A stretch of 64,000 nucleotides of DNA from Cydia pomonella (lineage: Eukaryota > Arthropoda > Insecta > Lepidoptera > Tortricidae). A program made the translations under genes and the position numbers. The notes under the pieces are model-generated. The model saw nothing but the letters and a program-made list of their open reading frames with translations, had not been told where the DNA came from and did no database searches. The DNA is taken from contig NC_084704.1 in assembly GCF_033807575.1 (NCBI RefSeq), positions 34,015,968 to 34,079,967 on the forward strand, in the 5' to 3' direction. Of this stretch, positions 21,154 to 32,223 are shown in pieces; the first letter of the stretch is position 1; each line of letters opens with the position of its first letter.

Positions 21154-22347
21154 GGTTCGTGTAACTTAGACACGAAACTGTCATCACATTTCAAATTTAG
21201 ATTATACTTATTCTTAAGTGATCAAGTATACCACGTATCGAACATACGAAAAGAGAAAACGTTTTTCCACTTCTAAATATTTTCCATTCATCATGATTTT
21301 GCAGTATGATGACACAATGAAAAACTAGGCTTTACAATTTTTTTTAAAGCGAAGCCTATAAACCTAGAATATGAAATGAACTTATGAACTTATGTTGAAG
21401 GGATCGACATCAAAATAAAACTGTTTTGTTAAGATTTAGTTACCTAGTGGAAAACGTTTTCTCACGAAATGGAATTTCATATAAAAAAATACCGTTATTT
21501 CGTTATCGCAAAGCTATTCTTAGCTCTTAAATCAATTTGCTTCTTTCTAAAATTCGAGACTTCTTGGTACGTATAATAAATAAAAATATATTAATAAGAT
21601 ACAAAGGGCATTTGAGCGTAGCATGACGCAAATAACGTATCGTAAAAATGCTATCTTTGTATCGCAACGAAAGATATTTGAACGAACTTCCGATAGATAA
21701 TTTATCGCATCTGTAAATATAAATACGTTACGTCAATGTCAGGGTACAAATGTAACGTTCCACGTGTAAAAACACGTTATGGCGATTGGCGCTTACGCCA
21801 TTATTAACTTCGCTCCAATATTAATGCGGTGCTACACGACGTGAGCGCCAACCGCGATAAAGTACGTTTACCCGTGGTACATCACAAATTGGTATTTGAT
21901 CTCATTTTGATACGGGATATCAGTCGCCCGTTCTTCTCGCTTGTATTCCAAATTTAATTTATAAATAAGAGGATATTCGAAAATATCAATAAATGTGTCC
22001 CCCCCCTCTAACTTTTGAACCATAGGTCCAAAAAATATGAAAAAAATCGTGGAAGTAGAGCTTAAGAAATATATTAAATGAAAACTATAGCGGACATGAT
22101 CAGTTTAGCTGTTTTTGAGTTATCGCAAAAAGTTTTCCCTTCACAGTAAAAGACTTACTTTAATTAGGTACTGATTATGCAAATTTGCCTATTTGTTTAA
22201 CTCGGGTGAAAGGTACCGTTTCATCCCTTGGTTAACAATTTACTATACTTTAAGCTCCAGTTTAGCTTATTGTGACGGAAGAGTAACTACGGAACCCTAC
22301 ACTGAGCGTGGCCCGACATGCTCTTGGCCGGTTATTACACATTAGTA
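21154..22347. other. Non-coding AT-rich sequence
   Basis: No gene is visible. Around 21765-21865 the text GCGATTGGCGCTTACG and an inverted relative (GTGAGCGCCAACCGCG) suggest a decayed foldback element. Confidence 0.4.
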
Positions 22348-22513
22348 TTAACTAACGCAAACGGGACTTAATCGCGTATTAAGTTTTAAAATGTACCTCT
22401 GACGTTTCGAGAACGGCGTTGTCCCCGTGGTCTCGGAGAAGTCGTGGTCTTCGAAACGTCGGAGGTAAATTTTAAAACTTAATACGCGATTAAGTCCGAT
22501 TTGTGTTAGTTAA
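22348..22513. mobile_element. Foldback MITE with TTAACTAACRCAAAYSGGAC arms
   Basis: The arms 22348-22395 and 22467-22513 are inverted copies containing GACTTAATCGCGTATTAAG followed by TTTTAAAA, with three mismatches. The loop holds GACGTTTCGA and CCCCGTGGTCTCGG. Confidence 0.85.
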
Positions 22514-23009
22514 TAAAGTCTTTAGTCTATTCCCCAAAAACGCATTTTTGCATACACGCAGTATCTTTTTGGCACTTTTCGATACTTCGTGTAATGACCA
22601 CTTAAAGAATATTATGTGAAATACATTGTTATTGTTAGCATAGAGACGTCATTTTAGATAGCCCCACAGAAATAAGTAGGGAGCTTCAAAATTTGGGAAA
22701 ATTGGGAGCCAATCACTATTTCTCGAAATTAATCGAGCAATGTGTTTTAAACACCACAAACATTTGAAAAAAATTGCTAGCGGCTAGAGGTAGACATTTG
22801 GCAGAAATTATCTTCCGTATATAATTGCCAACCCTGAATAATATATTTAAGAAAAAATATTTACTAAATTTTGCACTTAATATATTTAAAATTTAAAAAC
22901 AAAGTGTATCATTCTTATTTGCCCATCCTGTATTTATAATATTATTTATCTGGGCAAATGTATCTTTCATAGGAAAGACAGTATAATTAAATATAAATAA
23001 AATAAATAT

Positions 23010-23258
23010 TATAGGACATTATTACACAAATTGACTAAGTCCCACAGTAAGCTCAATAAGGCTTGTGTTGAGGGTACTTAGACAACGATATATATAATAT
23101 ATAAATATTTATAAATACTTAAATACATAGAAAACACCCATGACTCAGGAACAAATATCCATGCTCATCACACGAATAAATGCCCTTACCAGGATTTGAA
23201 CCCGGGACCATCAGCTTCGTAGGCAGGGTCACTACCCACTAGGCCAAACCGGTCGTCG
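23010..23258 (-). mobile_element. tRNA-derived SINE, second family, copy 1
   Basis: On the minus strand the tRNA-like head is GGCCTAGTGGGTAGTGACC (A box) with CGGGTTCAAATCC (B box), then a body with CGTGTGATGAGCATGG and ATAATGTCCTATAA at the 3' end. A near-identical copy is at 53775-54022. Confidence 0.85.
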
Positions 23259-23514
23259 AATTATGTACAGTTTGCAAAACTATCAGCATAGCACTTCTGC
23301 ATGCATACATATTTTTAAGCAGGGGTGCCAAGCAAATAGTTTTGCTAACTGTACGAATAATGCGTGTCGAAAATCATATGACTGCGCCCGCCTGTCGCAG
23401 CAAAACATACGTAGAGTAAATCAAGCATGAACTCACACATCATTACGCGGCCATACATTACCGCGTTAGCCCAGACAATGGGTTTAATTGACCAAACCCA
23501 CTGGCGTACTCATA

Positions 23515-23590
23515 CATTTTAGGATGTTAAGAGGAAAGGGGACGGCCGCTTCTCCATATAAACGTAGTCCCAATTTCCCTCTCTGGATAT
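23515..23590. repeat. Short repeat: GGAAAGGGGACGGC ... GTCCCCATTTTCC
   Basis: A ~75-bp unit whose two ends are partly complementary. Relatives occur at about 20327-20385 and 58590-58668. Confidence 0.6.
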
Positions 23591-23789
23591 TATGGAAAAT
23601 ATGTTTACATATTTTGAGAAAAATGGGATGAATCTGTAAAAATATGTTTCAAACAATAAAGAATGTTCCAAATCGGTTGACATACTATAGTCCGTAACAG
23701 CAGTCCTCGCCGAGATACACAAAACAGTTCAGTTTACAAATTATACAATTATATATATAGCTAGTAGTAATTCTTTAAGTTTTCAATGA

Positions 23790-24207
23790 AGGCTACCGCG
23801 TTTATTTTCGCCGCTAGGGGCGCTAGTGTAGACGGAGGGATTTTAAAATGTCAATTGCAGAGAATTTTTGGGGTTTGCAAGCTTTTTTTATCGCGTATTT
23901 TCAGTCCTTATTCATAATTGTGGTATCTTATATTCTCATATCTCCTTATCTTATCTTATCTGACCTTATTTTATCTGATCTTATCTTATCTTAAATATTT
24001 TTCATATTTGAATAATCATGGTAAACATAAGATATAGTGCCAACGAAAATATATGAAAGATCAATATCGTTGAAAAAACCGGCAAATATAGACGTTAAAA
24101 TACATTTGTGTATAGGACATATTCATTTTTTTAAAGTAAGTGTAACAGAATTTTGAGATCGTTTTTTCTGGACCTAAGTTAACCGGTAAGCACAAAAACG
24201 GTAGCCC
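23790..24207. mobile_element. TIR element with GGGCTACYG ends, copy 1
   Basis: The left end AGGCTACCGCGTTT and right end AAAACGGTAGCCC are inverted. It matches 33528-33922 along its length (CAAGCTTTTTT, GGTAAACAT, GTTGAAAAAAC). A (TTATC)n run lies at 23940-23992. Confidence 0.7.
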
Positions 24208-24563
24208 ACATTGGCAAGAACAATGCACTATGCATTATTTTACTCGATCAGATAAAAAACAAACATTGTTACAATATTTTTTGCATTTCAGACCTATGTC
24301 CGCGATTTTATCTATCAAGCGAAACTTAATTTATAAATTTAATATTATAATTAGTTAACGGAGACTAGTTTCATATTCTTACCTACTTTAGTTAAGTTAT
24401 TCAAAGTACCTACTTTAACTAAAAAAAAAAAACTAAGGTTGTTATAATGGGATAAGCATATCAATACTACTACTTATTACTAGAATTATTCGTATTTACA
24501 ACTAATTTTATTGAATCAATAAATTACAACAATCATTGTAACATCCTTCGTTTGTTTATAATT

Positions 24564-24748
24564 AAAAAAAGCGGCCAAGTGCGAGTCGGACTCGCCCATG
24601 AAGGGTTCCGTACCATTTATGACGTATTTAAAAAAACTACTTACTAGATCTCGTTCAACATTTTACCACTTTGGACACACATTTTACCACTTTGGTAGTG
24701 TCTCTCGCGCAAACTATTCACTTTAGAAAAAAATTATAGTAGGAACCT
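24564..24748. mobile_element. GGTTCCG-type repeat, copy 3, left part (interrupted by copia)
   Basis: It starts GCGGCCAAGTGCGAGTCGG and is interrupted at 24748 by the copia insertion. The rest resumes at 29233, immediately after the right LTR. Confidence 0.85.
24744..24748. repeat. Target-site duplication AACCT (left) of the copia element
   Basis: AACCT directly abuts the left LTR and is repeated at 29233-29237 after the right LTR. A 5-bp duplication is standard for copia integrases. Confidence 0.9.
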
Positions 24749-24949
24749 TGATGAAATAAATAACACAAGTAGACTTTTAACGATATATTGTAAGAAAATA
24801 CAAATTAAAATATGCAAGTAGATGATGACGCGGCAACATGTACGGCACAGAGAGAGAGAGCCAATAAAAGGTGCGTGTCAATGCGGCGACCATGACACAT
24901 TGCTCCGACACTATTTGTAGGGGTTTGCGTTCATACTATTACTCTAACA
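24749..24949 (-). repeat. copia 3' LTR (201 bp)
   Basis: By eye it is identical to the LTR at 29032-29232. On the minus strand it begins TGTTAGAG and ends CATCA. The GAG-POL stop codon lies 19 nt inside it. Immediately outside, the minus-strand GTGGAGGA (24950-24957) is the probable polypurine tract. Confidence 0.95.
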
Positions 24950-27900
24950 TCCTCCACTGGACGCAAACCCATTGCTTCGGTAAAGGCCTTGTGTTTTGGT
25001 TGATGCAAAGCCTTCGTTAATACGTCAGCCACCATATCTTGAGACTTCATGTACTTAACCACGATTTGTTTGGTGGCTATCTTCTCCCTCACAAAGTGAT
25101 ACCGGACATCTATGTGTTTGCTTCTAGCACGGAATGCCTCGGTACCTGAAATGCTAATTGCACTTTGGTTATCACAAAATATAGTTATTGGTGATTGTGA
25201 AAGCTCTGGCCAGAAATCATCTTGTAATTGCTTCAACCAGAGTCCCTCTTGTACAGCGGCAGATAACGACATGTACTCTGCTTCAGCAGTTGATAGTGCA
25301 ATAGTTGGTTGACGTTTCGAACACCAACTTATGGCAGCACCCTGAAAAATAAATGTGTATCCAGTACACGATCTTCGGTCTTCAGTGTTACCGGCCCAAT
25401 CAGCGTCACAGTAACCAGTAATATTTTCATTATTACCATTGTAGGTTAATTTGTAATCGATTGTAGCCTTCAAATATCTTAGGACCCTTTTCAGCGTTGT
25501 CCAGTGTTGAGCAGTAGGCTGGCTATTGAATCTACTCAATGAATTGACAATGTATGCTATGTCAGGTCTTGTCCCTTGAGACAAATATAATAAGCACCCA
25601 ACGGCCTCATGGTAAGGTATATCAGCCAGTATCTGTTCATTGCTTTCAGCTTTCTTTAACTGTATATTTGCTTCGCTTGGAGTCCATACTGGTTTACTAT
25701 CCAACATTCCAAAACGACTTAAAATCTTCTCTATATAAATAGATTGGTCAAGTGATATTTCCTTATTCTTGCTTTCAGTAATCTTGAAACCAATACATTG
25801 GGTCGCTCTTCCCATATCCTTCATATAAAACTTTTCTTTCAATTTTTCTTTGATCATACTAGCAGTGATGTCATTGTTGAACAAGCATAGCAAGTCGTCC
25901 ACATACACAGTTACAAAAAATATATCTTCTTTGTTTAATATTCTATAGTAGATACATGGGTCCACCTTTGATCTGACTAACCCAATCTCTAATAAAACAC
26001 TGTTTAGTTTCTTGTTCCATTGTCTGCTTGCTTGCTTTAGCCCATAGATGGCTTTGTTTAAATAGCATACTTTATTTCCTTGTTCAAAATATGGCGGTGG
26101 AGACATATATATTTCTTCTTCAACGTCGCCCTGCAAAAACGCTGTAACAGCGTCCATTTGATGTATTTTTAGCTGATATTTTGCAGCTAACCCAATGAGA
26201 TATCTAATAGAAGAATATCTTACAACTGGTGCATATATCTCATGGTAGTCAATTCCTTTTGTCTGTTTATAACCTTTAATAACAAGCCTGGCTTTATAAC
26301 GTGTTATATCTCCATTTTCGTTCATTTTTGTTTTATACACCCATTTGCATGGTATAACTTTTTTACCAGCCGGTTTGTCCACTAGAGACCAGGTATTATT
26401 CTTTATTAACGATTGATATTCTTCATGCATCGCTTTTATCCACTCTGTCGCCTTATCATCTTTAAGGGCCTCTTCAAGGCTCTGAGGATCGCTGTTGAGC
26501 AAACTCGGTGTAGACTCAGCGTTCATGCATATATAAGAAGTTGGTTTTAAATCGGTACCCTGTTTGTCACTGCGTGGTCTGAGTTTTTTTTTGTACGACT
26601 GAGGAGTATGAAAGCTTTCATAATGATCAGGTAAGTATGTTTCATCTGTGGGATTTTCATCTACTATAGGACTAGAGCTTGATGATTTGGGCTCTATCGG
26701 AGTCCTCGGTGTAGTTGGAACGTCTACAAGACAATCACAAACAGTAGAACTTGAGCTTTCCAATGTAATCTCATCATCATCATCATCTTCTTCGGACATC
26801 ACTTCAGGCTGTTCCGTTAAAGGTAAGTATATCTCATTTTTCTTTACATTATGCACTTCATTTTTAAAATTTTCTTTTTTAACTAGTTTTATTTTTGTTT
26901 CAGAGTTTTCAGGCGTGGCAGGAACTATATTTCGCTTCACACTTGATTCAAGAAACACGACATCTCTACTCATGATTACTTTCTTGGTTTTAGGATCCAT
27001 AAACCGGTACCCTTTTGTACATTCTGAATAACCAACAAAAATAAACTCACTTGATTTTGCATCCAGTTTCTGTCGTTTTTCTTTTGGTACATGCACCATT
27101 GCCTTGCATCCAAATATTCTCATATGGCTCAAATCTGGTTTATTTCCGGTCCATACTTCTTCAGGCGTGATGTAGGCAAGTGCACGAGTTGGCGAGCGAT
27201 TTACAATATACGCCGCAGTCGCCACTGCCTCAGCCCACAGGTCATTCTGTAAACCAGCATTTAAGATCATACATTTAGCACGTTCTATAAGTGTACGGTT
27301 CATACGTTCGCATAACCCATTCTGTTCAGGTGTGTATGGAGTGGTTGTCTGGTGCATTATGCCATTTTTCTTCAAATAAACATCAAAGTTTTTATTTACA
27401 TATTCTTTCCCGTTGTCACTGCGCACCACCTTTATCTTTTTATTCAACTCATTTTCTACACGATTTTTAAATTCTACAAATTTATCAAATACCTCGGCTT
27501 TACTCTTGATAAAATACACAAAAACTTTCCTTGAATAATCATCAATAAAAGTTGTGAAATACCTGCAACCTCCAACTGATGCGGTTTGTAGCGGACCACA
27601 TACATCACTATGGATTAGCTCTAGCAACTCTTTTGCCCGGGAGCCACTGCTTGGAAAAGGTTGTCTTGTTTGCTTTCCTTCTAAGCATGAAACACATACA
27701 CAACTTTCAGACTGCTGTACTAATTGAACACCGGTAGCACAGTTTGGTATTTTATCAACATCATTGAAATTCAAGTGCCCCATTCTCTGATGCATTAAGT
27801 AGGTATCTGTTGCTGTGGTAGCTGTCATCGCCTTTACTTCCTTATTAATAACATTAAGCTTATAGGTATTGTTCATCTCAGTGCAGGTAGCTACTATTTG

Positions 27901-28965
27901 CCCGGTCTGGTTTTTTATGTCACAGCCTTTTTTATGAAAATCTATTTCACAGCCAGATTTTATTATCATGCCCACAGATAACAAATTAGTAGCTAATTCA
28001 GGTACAAATAATACTTCTCTCACCAGAATTGCATTACTTCCTCCATTTTTGTCCGGTACCTGTATTGTTAAATCACCACAACATTCTACATGTAACTCTT
28101 TGTTGTTAGCAATTGTTATGTTATTAATAGGCGGCGTTCTTACATTTTCTAACCATTCTCGGTGCAATGTTGAATGATGTGAACACCCAGTGTCTACATA
28201 CCAGTTAATATCATTATTTGACTGCATGGCTGAAAATGCGGCAATGAAACCACAATTATCTTTATTATTTTTAGCATCTGATTTATTTTTCTTGTGCCAA
28301 CAATTCTTGCTCAAATGACCGTGCCTGTTACATGAGAAGCAACGCGGACCCTTGGGTTTAGTCTGGGACGGAGACAGATTACTTTTGGCATATTTGTTTT
28401 TAAAGTTTGTGTAGAAAGCAGTAGCATCAGATCTTGTAACCTCTTGCAAGAGCTTTGTTTTTATCAAGTCTGCGCTAATTTTCACACCGGAACTCTCTAT
28501 TCCCATTATCATAGGCTTGTAAACATCCGGCAAGCCTGCCAACATCAATGTCCCGAGCCACTCATCGTCTACTTGAAATGATATATTTCGCAACTTGTGT
28601 GCTGAAGACATTAATTTATTCACATAATCTTCTACGCTGCTACAATTTTCTAAGGTTGTATTTATTAAGTCTTTTAATAAACCAACTTTCCGTAGCAAAC
28701 CCGAGTCTTGAAATGCTTGTGTTAAATTGTCCCATACCTCTTTCGCTGACTTTGCCTCTTGTATATGAACATATAACATGGGATCCACTAAGAGTATAAG
28801 CTTTGATTTTGCCTTTAAGTCTTTCTTAGCATCTGTATTTTCACCTTGAACACTGTCCCAAAGTTCCTCATGTTGAAGATAGGCTTTGACGGCGAAACTC
28901 CAACTTGTCCAGTTGTCACGGCCTGTGAGCTTTTCTATGGCCATCATATGACTGTTTGATGCCAT
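24931..28965 (-). CDS. copia GAG-POL polyprotein (1344 aa)
   Basis: It encodes all proteins for particle formation, reverse transcription and integration. Residues 1-200 are a copia-type Gag. A CCHC zinc knuckle (C209, C212, H217, C222) follows, then the protease with DTG at 258-260. The integrase has its zinc-binding region around 390-430 and catalytic D454, D517 and E553 (DD35E spacing). Reverse transcriptase motifs include AFLQGD (~940) and YVDD (1021-1024). RNase H starts near CDADW (1186-1190) and carries STAEAEYM. The domain order PR-INT-RT-RH defines Ty1/copia. The ATG at 28965 lies 66 nt inside the 5' LTR and the frame has no stops, so every key residue is present. Gag and Pol share one frame; as in Drosophila copia, splicing or processing may adjust the ratio, but that is not visible here. 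Confidence 0.97.
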   Translation of the reverse strand: MASNSHMMAIEKLTGRDNWTSWSFAVKAYLQHEELWDSVQGENTDAKKDLKAKSKLILLVDPMLYVHIQEAKSAKEVWDNLTQAFQDSGLLRKVGLLKDLINTTLENCSSVEDYVNKLMSSAHKLRNISFQVDDEWLGTLMLAGLPDVYKPMIMGIESSGVKISADLIKTKLLQEVTRSDATAFYTNFKNKYAKSNLSPSQTKPKGPRCFSCNRHGHLSKNCWHKKNKSDAKNNKDNCGFIAAFSAMQSNNDINWYVDTGCSHHSTLHREWLENVRTPPINNITIANNKELHVECCGDLTIQVPDKNGGSNAILVREVLFVPELATNLLSVGMIIKSGCEIDFHKKGCDIKNQTGQIVATCTEMNNTYKLNVINKEVKAMTATTATDTYLMHQRMGHLNFNDVDKIPNCATGVQLVQQSESCVCVSCLEGKQTRQPFPSSGSRAKELLELIHSDVCGPLQTASVGGCRYFTTFIDDYSRKVFVYFIKSKAEVFDKFVEFKNRVENELNKKIKVVRSDNGKEYVNKNFDVYLKKNGIMHQTTTPYTPEQNGLCERMNRTLIERAKCMILNAGLQNDLWAEAVATAAYIVNRSPTRALAYITPEEVWTGNKPDLSHMRIFGCKAMVHVPKEKRQKLDAKSSEFIFVGYSECTKGYRFMDPKTKKVIMSRDVVFLESSVKRNIVPATPENSETKIKLVKKENFKNEVHNVKKNEIYLPLTEQPEVMSEEDDDDDEITLESSSSTVCDCLVDVPTTPRTPIEPKSSSSSPIVDENPTDETYLPDHYESFHTPQSYKKKLRPRSDKQGTDLKPTSYICMNAESTPSLLNSDPQSLEEALKDDKATEWIKAMHEEYQSLIKNNTWSLVDKPAGKKVIPCKWVYKTKMNENGDITRYKARLVIKGYKQTKGIDYHEIYAPVVRYSSIRYLIGLAAKYQLKIHQMDAVTAFLQGDVEEEIYMSPPPYFEQGNKVCYLNKAIYGLKQASRQWNKKLNSVLLEIGLVRSKVDPCIYYRILNKEDIFFVTVYVDDLLCLFNNDITASMIKEKLKEKFYMKDMGRATQCIGFKITESKNKEISLDQSIYIEKILSRFGMLDSKPVWTPSEANIQLKKAESNEQILADIPYHEAVGCLLYLSQGTRPDIAYIVNSLSRFNSQPTAQHWTTLKRVLRYLKATIDYKLTYNGNNENITGYCDADWAGNTEDRRSCTGYTFIFQGAAISWCSKRQPTIALSTAEAEYMSLSAAVQEGLWLKQLQDDFWPELSQSPITIFCDNQSAISISGTEAFRARSKHIDVRYHFVREKIATKQIVVKYMKSQDMVADVLTKALHQPKHKAFTEAMGLRPVEDVRVIV

Positions 28966-29014
28966 CTTTTACGTTTAAACACTGAATATTTCTCGAAACT
29001 AACATTAACAGGTA

Positions 29015-29031
29015 GGGGGAAGCCCATAACC
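29015..29031 (-). promoter_or_regulatory. copia primer-binding site (internal initiator tRNA-Met type)
   Basis: Directly inside the 5' LTR the minus strand reads GGTTATGGGCTTCCCCC. The first ten bases complement the anticodon region of insect initiator tRNA-Met (GCCCATAACC). Drosophila copia uses the same half-tRNA priming. Complementarity beyond the first ten bases is weak. Confidence 0.75.
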
Positions 29032-29232
29032 TGATGAAATAAATAACACAAGTAGACTTTTAACGATATATTGTAAGAAAATACAAATTAAAATATGCAA
29101 GTAGATGATGACGCGGCAACATGTACGGCACAGAGAGAGAGAGCCAATAAAAGGTGCGTGTCAATGCGGCGACCATGACACATTGCTCCGACACTATTTG
29201 TAGGGGTTTGCGTTCATACTATTACTCTAACA
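29032..29232 (-). repeat. copia 5' LTR (201 bp)
   Basis: Identical to 24749-24949 by eye, including the AG dinucleotide run. Promoter and polyadenylation functions are expected here, but no motif is strong enough to name. Confidence 0.95.
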
Positions 29233-30060
29233 AACCTAAATATCATTTTTGAAGACCTATCCATAGATACCCCACACGCATGGGTTTGACGAAAAAAAAT
29301 AATTTAATTTTATGACGTATTAAAAAAAAACTACTCACTAGATCTCGTTCAAACCAATTTTCGGTGGAAGTTTGCATCGTAATGTATATCATATATTTTT
29401 TTTAAATTTTTCATTCTGTTATTTTAGAAGTTACAGGGGGGGGGACACACTTTTTTCACTTTGGAAGGTTCTCTCGCGCAAACTATTCAGTTTAGAAAAA
29501 AATGATATTAGAAACCTCAATATCATTTTTGAAGACCTATCCATAGATATCCCACACGTATGGGTTTGATGAAAAAAACATTTTTTTTTTAATTTTATGA
29601 CGTATTAAAACAAAACTACTTACTAGATCTCGTTCAAACCAATTTTCGGTGGAAGTTTACATGGCAATGTATATCATATATTTGTTTTAGATTTTTCATT
29701 CTGTTATTTTAGAAGTTAAGGGGGGGGGACACACATTTTACCACTTTGGAAGTGATGTTAGAAACCTCAATATCATTTTTGAAGACCTATTCATAGATAC
29801 CCCACACGTATGGGTTTGATGAAAAATTTTTTTTTGAGTTTCAGTTCTAAGTATGGGGAACTCCCAAAATTTGTTGTTTTTTTTCTATTTTTGTGTGAAA
29901 ATCTTAATGCGGTTCATAGAATACATCCACTTACTAAGTTTGAACAGTAAAGCTTTTATAGTTTCTGAAAAAAGTGGCTGTGACAGAATCGGACAGACAG
30001 ACGGACATGACGAATCTATAAGGGTTCCGTTTTTTGCCATTTGGCTACGGAACCCTAAAA
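29233..30060. mobile_element. GGTTCCG-type repeat, copy 3, right part with internal tandem duplication
   Basis: It continues the repeat broken at 24748 and ends GGCTACGGAACCCTAAAA. Internally, the segment starting TATGACGTATTAAAA occurs at 29311 and 29596, a 285-bp direct duplication that includes a poly-G run in each unit. Confidence 0.8.
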
Positions 30061-30686
30061 AACCGGCTAAGTGCGAGTCGGACTCGCGCACCGAGGGTTC
30101 CGTACAAAGCTGTAGGTATATATTATTATATTCAATTCAATTAAATTTTATTTTATTTCGAACCATGTCCATAGTGTTAGTGCACATTCCCTTAATCCTA
30201 TATGTTAGTTAACTACTATAATAAATTATACACTAAGCCTCTGGATCCCATATGTACACCCTCCCAGTGTTTCCAGAAGGCGCAAGCAGGCGACTATAAC
30301 CACTAGGCGCAAGAGGCTGTTGAATATATGATGTAACTAAAAATTTACGGGTTTCGCAATTTTTACTTTATCTGTGCTATAAGAGTTACATCGCACCAAA
30401 TTTCAAGATTTTGAGTTTAGGTTTTGATTCCATTGCGAGCTTCGAAAATTTGCGGAAATTAACAGCAGAAACGGCTGTATCTTTTGATTGCGTTGGTTTA
30501 GAAGTTTGATTTTTTTCACAGCTCCAATAAGGGACAGTAGACCTGAGTATTTGATATAAATTCCAACTTGATACCTTCACGCGTTCCCGAGAAAAAGGGT
30601 CTTGGCCGACAGACCGACGGACGGACGGACAACAAAGTGATCCTTTATGGGTTCCGTGCTTTCCTTTCGAGGTATGGAACCCTAAA
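30061..30686. mobile_element. GGTTCCG-related repeat, different subfamily
   Basis: It starts ACCGGCTAAGTGCGAGTCGG...GAGGGTTCCGTAC and ends GGTATGGAACCCTAAAA, with GACCGACGGACGGACGGAC near 30620. The middle differs from the 9317-type copies. Confidence 0.7.
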
Positions 30687-31497
30687 AATAGCCTAAGACT
30701 AGCAATCCCTATAGTTTCCTCATGTCCGTCTATCTGTCCGTCTGTCTGCGGCTTTGCTCCGGGATTGTTAGTGCTATAACTTAAATGGTATTATTCAGTT
30801 ATCGTGCATTTAGCTCGTATTTGATCGTTCATGTATTGGCACGAGCGAGATGCATGAAAACTAAATTACATCATTCAGATATCATTTTGATGGCAGAATC
30901 AGAATTGTGCCTCGATCAGAAGGACGTATTTACAAGTTTAATTATATTTACAAGAATTAAAAAACCTACCATATGATAAAAGTTTGCTACGTTGCTCATT
31001 TCACACGAGGCGATATTATGCAATAAGAAAGCCGATGTGTGTAATGACCAATGCACACGTGTTTCATACGACGTTTTCCAACACAATTGCGAGGAAAAAA
31101 CAAAACATATAGGCGTGTTACCCATGGCAAACTAAGTCCATAACAATGCAGTACTAACGTTCACTGAGCTATTTAATAGGTACGCGGACGGACAGACAGA
31201 CTACGGAACCATAAAAATGCCCCCCGCATGCAAAGTTTGATTGTATAATTGACGTGATTAACTTAATACTTGTGAATTGTTTACAAAATAATTAGATAAT
31301 TATTTTAATTTTCCAGCCTTATGATTTTCACACATGAGTGAAATCTATATTACCTTGCAATCAAGGTTTGTACATAAACGAGTTCTGTCGATTATTGTCA
31401 GTGTACATCGTGGCTCTGCTCTGATTGGATTTAAACAATAATTCATAATGTTTATAAAGGTAAATATTTGACTTTAAAAATCAATAGCCTTATGACC
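30687..31497. other. Non-coding sequence with repeat fragments
   Basis: Short GGTTCCG-like remnants occur at 30725-30755 (GTCCGTCTATCTGTCCG) and 31180-31215 (GGACGGACAGACAGACTACG). No gene is visible. Confidence 0.4.
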
Positions 31498-31866
31498 TTA
31501 GATCCCATCGCAGCACAAAAGTGCTGCACTGCAATAGTCTTTGCACCTGGCGGGGACCATCTCCGGATGTACCATATTGTGCGCTCGGAGATGGTATCCG
31601 CCACCTGTATCCCTTGATTTTAGATTAGTTTGTCTTAAAGGGCCTCTGCGCTGTTGGCTTCGGCCCCACGCATGCCTCCCAAAGGTCAGGGACCCCATGA
31701 TCCCGAACGAGATATGGTAAGACAGACAAATAATAATAAAATAAACCGCTGCTGGCGGCACCCTAATACGTTTTTTTTTATAATGTGTTTATATTAATTT
31801 TGTCTTGTTTTGTAAGTGTATTTATATTTTACTTTTATATTCATAGTGTACGAGTAAATAGCCTAG
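31498..31866 (-). repeat. Unclassified dispersed repeat
   Basis: A GC-richer block (31498-31760) precedes an AT-rich end (31795-31866) whose words TATTTTACTTTTATAT and GCCTAGCCTAA recur at 16025-16070. The pair suggests a LINE or SINE 3' region, but no motif fixes its class. Confidence 0.4.
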
Positions 31867-31895
31867 CCTAAGAATTTAAACAGGAAATTTGAATC

Positions 31896-32223
31896 TTCTT
31901 TCTTCCTAGCGTTGTCCCGGCATATTGCCACGGCTCAAGGGAGCCTGGGGTCCGCTTTGAGAACTAGTCTCAAGATTTGGCGTAGGCACTAGTTTTTACG
32001 AAAGCGACTGCCATCTGACCTTCCAACCCAGAGGGTAAAACTAGGCCTTGTTGGGATTAGTCCGGTTTCCTCGCGATGTTTTCCTTCACCAAAAAGCGAC
32101 TGGTAAATATCAAATAACATTTCGTACATAAGTTCTGAAAAACTTATTGGTACGAGCCGGGGTTTGAACCCGCGACCTCCGGAATGCAAGTCGCACGCTC
32201 TTACCGCTAGGCCACCAGCGCTT
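31896..32223 (-). mobile_element. tRNA-derived SINE with 14-bp target duplication
   Basis: The minus-strand head GGTGGCCTAGCGGTAAGAG is an A box and GCGGGTTCAAACCCC a B box. The body shares GTACGAAAT and TTTACCA with the SINE at 18141, but its 3' half differs and ends in a GAAGAAAGAA tail. AGGAAATTTGAATC is repeated exactly at 31882-31895 and 32224-32237, so this copy is full length. Confidence 0.9.

Larger units (their letters stand above)
24749..29232 (-). mobile_element. Complete Ty1/copia LTR retrotransposon (4.48 kb)
   Basis: Two identical 201-bp LTRs, TG...CA ends, a 5-bp target duplication, a primer-binding site, a polypurine tract and one uninterrupted GAG-POL frame show an intact, recently inserted element. 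It sits inside an older GGTTCCG repeat. Confidence 0.95.

Noticed and set aside
26648..27031. 127-codon ORF antisense to copia
   Set aside because: It lies opposite the acidic/serine-rich linker of GAG-POL and is compositional.
29853..30212. 119-codon ORF (also 11936-12163 and 55339-55725, related peptides)
   Set aside because: All are translations of the same GGTTCCG repeat in different copies; frames are broken differently and no protein family fits.
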